Of a stretch of DNA of 35,255 nucleotides, positions 27,955 through 35,255 are shown in pieces. The notes beneath the pieces are model-generated. The model made no database searches. It was not told the DNA's origin and saw only the letters and a list, made by a program, of their open reading frames with translations. The position numbers and the translations under genes are program-made. The stretch is from Candidatus Gastranaerophilales bacterium (GTDB taxonomy: Bacteria; Cyanobacteriota; Vampirovibrionia; Gastranaerophilales; Gastranaerophilaceae), in the NCBI GenBank assembly GCA_947585605.1, contig CANPXC010000005.1, positions 1-35,255 on the forward strand. Reading direction: 5' to 3'. The first letter of the stretch is position 1, and each line of letters starts with the position of its first letter.

Positions 27955-28792
27955 GATTAATTTTACTAAAATGCAGGGTCTTGGAAATGATTTTATAATT
28001 ATTGATTACGACGAATACAAAAAAATAAATAAATCGCCTTCTCAAATCGCGCTTGAGCTTTGTGACAGGCATTTTTCCATCGGGGCAGACGGATTAATAA
28101 TAGTAAATCCAAATACCTCCCAAACTGATATAGGATGGATATTTTATAATTCCGACGGCTCAATTGCTCAAATGTGCGGTAACGGAATAAGATGTTTTGC
28201 TAAGTATGTGTATTCAAAAGGATTGGTTAATAAAAAAGAATTTTCGGTCGAAACTAAGGCGGGAGTTATTATTCCTAAAATCCTAGATGACGGCAGAGTA
28301 AGAGTTAATATGAATAAACCAATACTTGAACCGGCTAAAATTCCCGTAAATGTTCAAAATAATTTGAATTTTGAAGTTAAAGTTTCGGACGAAACATTTA
28401 TTGCAAATGCAATAAGTATGGGAAACCCGCATTGCATAATTATTACGGATAAAGATACAAAAGAACTTGCCTTAAAATACGGCAGGGAGATAGAAACTCA
28501 TAAACTTTTCCCCGAAAAAACAAATGTTGAATTTATAAAAATTCTTTCCGAGGATGAAATTAATCTTGATGTGTGGGAAAGAGGCTGCGGAATTACTTTA
28601 GCCTGCGGGACAGGGGCTTGTGCTTCGGTAACTGCGGCAATTCTTAACGGATTATGCTGCGGAAAAGTAAAGGTAAATTTGCCCGGTGGTCAACTGTTTA
28701 TTGAATGGGACGGTTCTCAAAATGATGTAAATCATAATATCTATATGTCCGGTCCCGCTCAATTATCTTTTTTAGGGCAGGTCGATATTTAG
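27947..28792 (+). CDS. dapF: Diaminopimelate epimerase
   Basis: KMQGLGNDFIIIDY, NSDGSIAQMCGNGIRCFAKYV, MGNPHCII, ERGCGITLACGTGACAS; GTG start. Confidence 0.95.
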   Translation: MTKINFTKMQGLGNDFIIIDYDEYKKINKSPSQIALELCDRHFSIGADGLIIVNPNTSQTDIGWIFYNSDGSIAQMCGNGIRCFAKYVYSKGLVNKKEFSVETKAGVIIPKILDDGRVRVNMNKPILEPAKIPVNVQNNLNFEVKVSDETFIANAISMGNPHCIIITDKDTKELALKYGREIETHKLFPEKTNVEFIKILSEDEINLDVWERGCGITLACGTGACASVTAAILNGLCCGKVKVNLPGGQLFIEWDGSQNDVNHNIYMSGPAQLSFLGQVDI

Positions 28793-30372
28793 TTATCTAT
28801 ACAATTTCCTTTTGAGGCTTTCTCAAAAATCTTGTAATCCGCCATATCAGGGTATAAATCTTCCGATTTCTTTATTAAGCAAAATCCGTTTTTCTTAAAC
28901 TGACCGTATAATAAATCCTGATACAGAAAATCAATTACATATACAATATCTTTACCTTTTATAATATCTGAAAAATTAACGTTTTCGGTATATTCTTTTG
29001 TATTTTTATTCATCCAATTAGCATATAAATCCCCGTTTTTTACCTCAAATTTTGCCAGGTCATCCATTCTCATCATGTTCTTTTTTATACATTGTGTTGT
29101 ACAATTGTCAGTTGTAATTACTAAATCATTTTCACTAAGACCGTTAAGAAAATCCATTCTTATTTTCACCTTGTCGGATTCATCATGGTTTGTTATCTCG
29201 TGGGTTAATATATTGTATTTATTAAGATAAAATATGTGTAATAAAAATAACAATATGATGAAAACTGTTTTGAACGTATTTAAATTTTTATTTTCAGTTG
29301 TGGTATCAAAAATCTTATACATTATTATTATTATTAACGGAATTAAAAATATAATTAATCTGTTGCAAAACGGATATATTCCAAACAATGAAAGAACTAT
29401 AAACGTTAAAACAGGTGTTATAATCAGTAAACCTGTATATTTCTGTTCGCTTGCCGCGGTTTTTCTAAATAATTGACTTATATATACGCCAATTCCTATT
29501 ATAAATAAAAGAAGGAAACATATTAACATATATGCCGGCATGATATGCGGTGTAGAACTATCCATTTGAACGTAATAAAAATATATTTGGTTTATTAGGG
29601 CATTTATGGCGTTTAATGATGTCGGTTTTATATAAAAATCTAAAAGCCATAATGTTTTTAAAGCCGAATCTTCTCTCATAAGGTGAATGTACATTAAATA
29701 TTCACTAATTATGAATAACGCAGTGAAGAACTGAAATATAATCAGCTTAATTAAATTAGCTCTATTTCTTTCAATCAGATTTTTAATAAAGACTATACCC
29801 CAGTATAATTCGATTAAAACTATTGACGGCAGTGAGAAAAATACTATAAACAACGAGCTTAATGTATATAAAATAAGTTCTTTTGTTGTATAATCGCTTT
29901 TTTTATTAATAAGATAATCTGCACTTTTAAATAAAATAAGTGTTAACACTAACTCATACATATAAGGTTTTATTGTAAATGAATTGTGTATAATAGTGTG
30001 ATTGAATACAAAAGTAAACAAACAAAAGATTATTAGCAGTTTATTTTTAAATGTAATTTTTAAAACATTCGTGAAAAGAAATAATGACAGAATTCCTGCA
30101 AATAAACTCGGTATACGAAAAAACAGCCAGTTTAAACCGAAAAATTTGTATAAATAATGGTATAAACATTTATATAAAGGCAAAACGTTTGTTCCCTGAA
30201 GGAACTCGGTAAACAAAGCTTTTATATTCAGGTACGAGCCTAATATCGTATGACATTCATCCCCGCTTATAAAGTATAAATTGTTTTTTAATGCAAAAAC
30301 TTGGAATATTATCCCTAATGTAATTAATACAAAAATACATATTAAATATATTATTTTTAAGCTATTTTTCAT
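28789..30372 (-). CDS. Polytopic membrane glycosyltransferase, GT-C/GT39-like
   Basis: Many transmembrane segments; SGDECHTILGSYLNIKALF resembles the first-loop acidic motif of GT-C enzymes; FFRIPSLFAGILSLFLF. Confidence 0.65.
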   Translation of the reverse strand: MKNSLKIIYLICIFVLITLGIIFQVFALKNNLYFISGDECHTILGSYLNIKALFTEFLQGTNVLPLYKCLYHYLYKFFGLNWLFFRIPSLFAGILSLFLFTNVLKITFKNKLLIIFCLFTFVFNHTIIHNSFTIKPYMYELVLTLILFKSADYLINKKSDYTTKELILYTLSSLFIVFFSLPSIVLIELYWGIVFIKNLIERNRANLIKLIIFQFFTALFIISEYLMYIHLMREDSALKTLWLLDFYIKPTSLNAINALINQIYFYYVQMDSSTPHIMPAYMLICFLLLFIIGIGVYISQLFRKTAASEQKYTGLLIITPVLTFIVLSLFGIYPFCNRLIIFLIPLIIIIMYKIFDTTTENKNLNTFKTVFIILLFLLHIFYLNKYNILTHEITNHDESDKVKIRMDFLNGLSENDLVITTDNCTTQCIKKNMMRMDDLAKFEVKNGDLYANWMNKNTKEYTENVNFSDIIKGKDIVYVIDFLYQDLLYGQFKKNGFCLIKKSEDLYPDMADYKIFEKASKGNCIDN

Positions 30373-31933
30373 TATTTGCCGCGCCTTTTATATATTTTGA
30401 ATATTGAATTATTGTGTCATTATTGATTTCTGATATTTTTTTATATCCCAAATTACTTATATATCCGTTAATTATAGAAATTTCATCATTTTTATCATCT
30501 ATATCATTGTATGCAAAATATACATTTTTTTTGTTGTTTAGAAGTTCTTTAAGCGGAATGTCGTTTTGGAAAGTTTTGTCTTTTTTATTAAATATTGTCA
30601 AATAAATGTTATCGGATTTAATTTTGGAATTATTTTTATCTATAACGATAATATTTTTATTATTTAAGCAATTAATACAAACTTGTTCCGTCGAAATAAT
30701 AATGGAGTCAGGTTCCCTACGGTTAAGTTCAAGAATACTTTGTTTAAATTTGTTTGATTGTTCAATGTTCGTAATGTATCTGTTTAAATCTCCGAGTCTG
30801 TATAAGTAATTAAAGAAAAATATTAATAATACCACGGAAAAAATATTTAAATATTTGTTATCTAATATTTTAAAAGGAATGATAATAAACAGCGGAATTA
30901 AAAAGAGAATGGGTCTGTTGGTAAAGGGATAAATATTTAAGAAGGATAAAAGAAGGAAGAATAAAACAGGTGTTGTAATAAAAAGACCAAAGTATTTATC
31001 GGAATTTTTAACCGCGTTAATAATAAATAATAACACTCCTGCGCAAAATAATAATAAATAAGTAATTAAAATTTTATCGGGAAGAACAGTTGTAAAAGTT
31101 TTATCAAACCAGAAGAAATTAAAAAAAGAAAAATGGACTAAAGTATTTAAAGCGTCCAAACAATCCGGTTTGAAATAGAAATTTGTCAACCATTGATTTT
31201 CAAGCCCGTCACTGGTTTGCATTTGTTTTATGTACAAAAAATAATTTAATAAAATAACAGGAACCGTAATTATTTCGTACAAAATATATTTTTTAATATT
31301 GGGGATATTTTTTTGAATTATATTTTGAATAAATAGTAATCCCCAAAATATCTGCATATTAACAATGTTTACCAGTGAAGAAAATGTTATAAAGATTGAT
31401 GTTAAAATGTAATATACAAGCTTTTTATTTGGTATTGTAGAGGTTTTGTAATTATTAGAGATATAAAAAGCAGTGTTAATAAGTATTAAAAATAAAAGTA
31501 TATCAAGCGCATAAGGTTTTATTTGAACGGAGTAATAGATTAAGTTGAAATTAAAAGCAAATACAGCTAAAGCTGAAATAATTATAAGCTTATGCTTAAA
31601 TAACTTAAGAAGTATGTTGAAAAATACAAATATCGATAAAATTCCGGCAATTAATGCAGGAAATTTGAGAACAGTAAAGTTAAATCCGTTAAACAAGTAT
31701 AGACATTTAAACAGAATTCTGTAAAATTGCAGAAAATTAGCGCCTTGAATATATCGTGAAAATAGTCCGATAAAAGAGGCATTTTCAATATCCGATAAAG
31801 AATGGCATTCATCCGGAGCAACAATATTGTAGTTATTAAAAAAAGCTGTTATCCTAAGCGCAATACTAACTATAATAACAAACCAAGCTATAAAATAAAA
31901 AAGTGTATCAGAATTTTTTCCCGAATTATTCAT
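30362..31933 (-). CDS. Polytopic membrane glycosyltransferase, GT-C/GT39-like (paralogue of the neighbour)
   Basis: APDECHSLSDIENASFIGLF, LKFPALIAGILSIFVFF; same organisation as 28789-30372. Confidence 0.65.
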   Translation of the reverse strand: MNNSGKNSDTLFYFIAWFVIIVSIALRITAFFNNYNIVAPDECHSLSDIENASFIGLFSRYIQGANFLQFYRILFKCLYLFNGFNFTVLKFPALIAGILSIFVFFNILLKLFKHKLIIISALAVFAFNFNLIYYSVQIKPYALDILLFLILINTAFYISNNYKTSTIPNKKLVYYILTSIFITFSSLVNIVNMQIFWGLLFIQNIIQKNIPNIKKYILYEIITVPVILLNYFLYIKQMQTSDGLENQWLTNFYFKPDCLDALNTLVHFSFFNFFWFDKTFTTVLPDKILITYLLLFCAGVLLFIINAVKNSDKYFGLFITTPVLFFLLLSFLNIYPFTNRPILFLIPLFIIIPFKILDNKYLNIFSVVLLIFFFNYLYRLGDLNRYITNIEQSNKFKQSILELNRREPDSIIISTEQVCINCLNNKNIIVIDKNNSKIKSDNIYLTIFNKKDKTFQNDIPLKELLNNKKNVYFAYNDIDDKNDEISIINGYISNLGYKKISEINNDTIIQYSKYIKGAANNEK

Positions 31934-32024
31934 AAATAAATTGTACTATAAATTAAAAATAAATTCGTAAAAAATAGTAATAGGCGGAATTGATTTTATA
32001 AAAGACATAAGTTAATATTCAAAT

Positions 32025-32975
32025 ATGATTTTATTGGATATAAAAAATTTAAATATAGCATTTAAGTCGCGGGAAAAGTATTATCAAGCATTATATAATG
32101 TAGATTTAGAACTTGAAGAAGGGAAAATGCTGGCAATAGTGGGGGAATCCGGCTGCGGAAAAACATTGACGGCAATGAGTATATTAAGGCTGTTAGCTCC
32201 GAATGCTAAAATTTTATCGGGCGAAATAATATATAAAGGGAAAAATCTGCTTTCATTAAGCGAAAAAGAAATGCAAAATATCCGCGGAAAAGAAATAGCG
32301 CTTGTACCTCAAGACCCTATGACTTCATTAAATCCGTTATATACAATAGGCTCTCAATTATTGGAGGTAATAGAAAAACATCAAAATTTAAGGGGCGGGG
32401 AAGCAAAGAAGCGCGCCGCAGAAGTTTTGGAGATGGTAAAAATTCCGAGTGCGAAAGAAAGATTAAAAGCGTATCCGCATGAGTTTTCCGGCGGAATGCG
32501 GCAGAGGGTAATTATTGCAATGGCAATAGCATGCCGTTCTAAAATTATAATAGCAGATGAGCCGACAACCGCGCTGGATGTTACGGTTCAGGCTCAAATA
32601 ATAGATTTGCTGAAAGAAATACAATTAAATTTAGGAACGAGTTTTATATTTATATCGCATGATTTCGGCTTGGTGTATGAAGCTGCAGATACGGCTGCTG
32701 TTATGTATGCAGGTCATGTTGTGGAAAAATCAACGGCAAAAGAAATATTTATAAATCCGAAACATCCATATACAAAGGCGTTAATAAATGCGCTTCCGGA
32801 TTTTAATACGGAAAAATTAAAAGCAATAGAAGGTCAGCCGCCTTCTATAAAAGATGAATTTGAAGGCTGTTCTTTTGAACCGAGATGTCCTCAATCGCTT
32901 GATATATGCCGTTTTAAACCGCCGTTAAATTTTAAATCCGATAATACTTGTACTGCTTGCTGGCTATATAAATAA
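32025..32975 (+). CDS. Oligopeptide/dipeptide ABC transporter ATP-binding protein (OppD/DppD family)
   Basis: GESGCGKT, PQDPMTSLNPLYTIGSQ, FSGGMRQRVIIAMAI, ADEPTTALDVTVQAQI, C-terminal CSFEPRCPQSLDIC. Confidence 0.93.
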   Translation: MILLDIKNLNIAFKSREKYYQALYNVDLELEEGKMLAIVGESGCGKTLTAMSILRLLAPNAKILSGEIIYKGKNLLSLSEKEMQNIRGKEIALVPQDPMTSLNPLYTIGSQLLEVIEKHQNLRGGEAKKRAAEVLEMVKIPSAKERLKAYPHEFSGGMRQRVIIAMAIACRSKIIIADEPTTALDVTVQAQIIDLLKEIQLNLGTSFIFISHDFGLVYEAADTAAVMYAGHVVEKSTAKEIFINPKHPYTKALINALPDFNTEKLKAIEGQPPSIKDEFEGCSFEPRCPQSLDICRFKPPLNFKSDNTCTACWLYK

Positions 32976-32995
32976 TTATAGAGTATAATGTGTTT

Positions 32996-33400
32996 ATGAG
33001 TAACGACAAATTTAAACAAGCTTCGGTAAATCAAAAAAAACACGCAAAGTATAAATATTCTTTGTTAACGGTCGTTTTATTGATTTGTATTATAGAACTT
33101 GTTGTAAGTAATATTCAAAACATTTCCAAAAATATAAATTATACGGCAAAAATCAGGGGGCTTCAGGCTAAAAAGGCTGAAGAAGTTAATAAAAATAAAC
33201 AATTAAAATCTGAAATAGAAAATTATAATTCTGATGTAATATTAGAATCAATCGCAAGAAATAACTTAAAAATGGCGGGGCAGGATGAAATATTAATTAT
33301 AATGAATAATTCAAAAGATAACGCCCCTCAAGAAGTAGAAGTAACGAATAAAAATATATTTCATTTCGGGAATAAAAAAGAAAAAAATAAAGAGATATAA
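32996..33400 (+). CDS. FtsB/DivIC-like septum formation initiator
   Basis: One transmembrane segment followed by a coiled coil (LQAKKAEEVNKNKQLKSEIENY) and an IARNNLKMAGQDEILI tail. The ORF track uses a GTG at 32990. Confidence 0.65.
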   Translation: MSNDKFKQASVNQKKHAKYKYSLLTVVLLICIIELVVSNIQNISKNINYTAKIRGLQAKKAEEVNKNKQLKSEIENYNSDVILESIARNNLKMAGQDEILIIMNNSKDNAPQEVEVTNKNIFHFGNKKEKNKEI

Positions 33401-33408
33401 AAACCGCA

Positions 33409-33430
33409 AAGCCGCCAACTATGGCGGCTT
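33409..33430. terminator. Shared convergent terminator hairpin
   Basis: AAGCCGCC-AACTAT-GGCGGCTT with a U-tract on the minus-strand side; sits between the ftsB-like stop and the stop of the minus-strand small ORF. Confidence 0.65.
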
Positions 33431-33445
33431 CAAACTCTCTGTTAA

Positions 33446-33601
33446 CTATTTGACCGAAACAAGCCTTAAATTAACGCCAATATCCGTATTTATTTGCCTG
33501 ACGCTTGCAATAGCCATTGAACGGCGTTTCTTTGCACCTCTTAAGAAAAATTCTACGCCTTCGGATATGTTACTTGTTGGTATTAAATATTTATTTTGCA
33601 T
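33446..33601 (-). CDS. Small basic protein (51 aa), unknown function
   Basis: MQNKYLIPTSNISEGVEFFLRGAKKRRSMAIASVRQINTDIGVNLRLVSVK; AAAGGAAAAAATAAA-ATG ribosome-binding site; followed by a GC-rich terminator hairpin. Not in the ORF track. Confidence 0.6.
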   Translation of the reverse strand: MQNKYLIPTSNISEGVEFFLRGAKKRRSMAIASVRQINTDIGVNLRLVSVK

Positions 33602-33738
33602 TTTATTTTTTCCTTTAACCCTTATGTATTTTTTATCGGAACTTTCGAAAAAAACTTTAATTTTTGCTTAAATTAGTTTACATTTTGTAAAGTATATTTT
33701 TTTATGATAAATATTTAATAAATATTCGGAAAAAATCA

Positions 33739-34458
33739 ATGAATGAAATTAAAATAATAACTTCTGACGGTGTAAAAATTGCTGTCAATCATTACGAAAA
33801 TAATAGCGAAAGCGTAATAATACTTGCTCCTGGGTGGTTTATGACAAAGGACAGTAAATCATTTAAAGAGATGAGTAAAGTGTTCAGCCAATATTGCAGC
33901 GTAATGGCTATGGATTTTCGCGGGCATGGCAAAAGCGGCGGATTTTATACATTTACAAGCAAAGAAGAAAATGATTTAAAATCGGTAATTGAATACGCGC
34001 AAAAAAAGTATAAAAAAATATATTTAATGGGATTTTCCTTAGGGGCGGCAGTGTCGTTAATAGTATGCTCCGAACTTGATGTTATAGAAAAATTAATAGT
34101 AGTAAGCGCGCCGACTTGTTTTGAAAAAATAGAAAATAAGATGTGGAAAAAGGAAGCGTGGATACCGACATTACAAAAGTGTGAATTAAAAAGGTGGTTC
34201 TCAATTCGGCCTTCAATCAAGGTAAGCTCAAAAGTAAAACCTATAGATATAGTAGAGAAAGTAAAATGCCCCACATTGTTTTTGGCGGGAGAAAAAGATC
34301 CCACGGTATGCAGCTGGCATACTCAAACTTTATTTACCAAAGCCGTATGTAAAAAGAAGTATGAACTTTTTGAAAACTGCTGCCATGCCGAAGATTTATT
34401 TATACAAAATCGAAAAAAATTCATTGAAATCTGTACTGAATGGCTTTTTCAATCCTAA
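33739..34458 (+). CDS. Alpha/beta hydrolase
   Basis: LAPGWFMTKDS, FRGHGKSGG, GFSLGAAVS nucleophile elbow, LFLAGEKDPTV, CCHAEDLF. Confidence 0.85.
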   Translation: MNEIKIITSDGVKIAVNHYENNSESVIILAPGWFMTKDSKSFKEMSKVFSQYCSVMAMDFRGHGKSGGFYTFTSKEENDLKSVIEYAQKKYKKIYLMGFSLGAAVSLIVCSELDVIEKLIVVSAPTCFEKIENKMWKKEAWIPTLQKCELKRWFSIRPSIKVSSKVKPIDIVEKVKCPTLFLAGEKDPTVCSWHTQTLFTKAVCKKKYELFENCCHAEDLFIQNRKKFIEICTEWLFQS

Positions 34459-34483
34459 TTAACTTATATAATGTATAAAAATT

Positions 34484-34492
34484 TGATATACT
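34484..34492 (+). promoter_or_regulatory. Candidate extended -10 promoter for cas9
   Basis: TGATATACT, 28 nt before the ATG at 34521; weak -35; AGGGAGAATAT ribosome-binding site. Confidence 0.35.
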
Positions 34493-34520
34493 AAATAAAA
34501 AGTAACTTTAGGGAGAATAT

Positions 34521-35255
34521 ATGAATAAGATTTTTGCGTTTGATATGGGAAAAGCCAGTATTGGCTACTGTGTAAGAGAAAATAATGAAATAAGAGAACT
34601 TGGTTCAATAATAATAGATAAAGACCATGCCACGGTTGCCGATAACAGAGCAAGAAGAAGGGTAATGAGAACTTTAAAATCTCATAAGGCAAGAGAAAAA
34701 TGGTTTGATGAACTTTGGCAGAGCCATGGGCTTTGTATTTTAGATAAAAACGATGAAAAATTTAAAAGAGAATTTGCAAACAGAAATGATAATACAATTT
34801 ATAATTCCACTCTGTTAAGAATTGCACTAATACAGGGCAGGAAACTTGAAGAATGGCAGATATATAAAGCATTACATAATGCGTTTCAACGCAGAGGTTA
34901 TGACATAAATATTGCTTGGGCAAACGGAACGGACGATGAAAAAGAAAATGAAAAAGCCGTTAAAAAATATTGCTGTATAGATGGTGCAGATATTATAAAT
35001 TCAGATGAATATAAATATCCTTGTTATTATGACGCTGTACTTTTAGGTTTATGGAATGAAAATAATCCTTATGAATTAAAAAGAGCAATAGGAATAGCGC
35101 CGACAAAAGTAAGAACAACAGGCAGAGTTGCACCAAGAGAACTTGTAGTAAAAGAATTGACAAAATTATGGGAGGAAACAAAAAAACAGCTTCCGCAATT
35201 GGAAAAAATATCCGTTGAAGAATTTTTATACGGTGATTACAGAGAAGCATACGGG
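34521..35255 (+). CDS. cas9: Cas9-family RNA-guided endonuclease, N-terminal 245 aa, truncated by the window edge
   Basis: Open reading frame to the last base. RuvC-I motif IFAFDMGKASIGYCVRE, Arg-rich bridge-helix-like segment NRARRRVMRTLKSHKAREKWFDELW, RRGY motif (ALHNAFQRRGYDINIAW), then VRTTGRVAPRELVVKELTKLWEETKKQLP. Absent from the ORF track because no stop lies in the window. Confidence 0.88.
   Translation, partial: MNKIFAFDMGKASIGYCVRENNEIRELGSIIIDKDHATVADNRARRRVMRTLKSHKAREKWFDELWQSHGLCILDKNDEKFKREFANRNDNTIYNSTLLRIALIQGRKLEEWQIYKALHNAFQRRGYDINIAWANGTDDEKENEKAVKKYCCIDGADIINSDEYKYPCYYDAVLLGLWNENNPYELKRAIGIAPTKVRTTGRVAPRELVVKELTKLWEETKKQLPQLEKISVEEFLYGDYREAYG

Noticed and set aside
33450-33671. 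Plus-strand 73-aa ORF
   Set aside because: No clear ribosome-binding site, and it overlaps a better minus-strand small ORF that has an SD and terminator.
34459-34520. tracrRNA upstream of cas9
   Set aside because: The gap is only 62 nt with promoter-like and SD sequence; no anti-repeat can be judged without the array.
34459-34692. Minus-strand 77-aa ORF overlapping the cas9 start
   Set aside because: Shadow of the cas9 coding frame; low-complexity Leu/Phe composition and no support.
34993-35250. Minus-strand 85-aa Leu/Phe-rich ORF
   Set aside because: Antisense shadow of cas9.

Overview
AT-rich bacterial chromosomal segment, probably from a gut Gastranaerophilales/Vampirovibrionia-like (Melainabacteria) genome; that lineage is an inference from gene style only. 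Most of the window is ordinary housekeeping: tRNA-Pro, era, YhaO/YhaN-like repair genes, bioF-bioG-bioC, comM/yifB, coaE, a GH57 protein, leuB, dapF, an oppD/dppD ATPase and an FtsB-like protein. There is also a surface/glycan layer: a Pmp-like autotransporter, tandem GT39-like membrane proteins, an SGNH-like protein, a GHL10-like protein and an FkbH-like protein. The signals most worth a second look are: (1) the 5' end of a divergent Cas9 that runs off the right edge (34521 to >35255) and is missing from the supplied ORF track because it has no stop in the window; (2) a 10-nt poly-G tract that frameshifts the FkbH-like HAD gene exactly in its N-terminal catalytic region, a candidate phase-variation switch; (3) a cation-diffusion-facilitator/CBS/CorC fusion protein; (4) several short ORFs with Shine-Dalgarno sequences that fall below the ORF-track cutoff; (5) structured intergenic elements and an orphan terminator.
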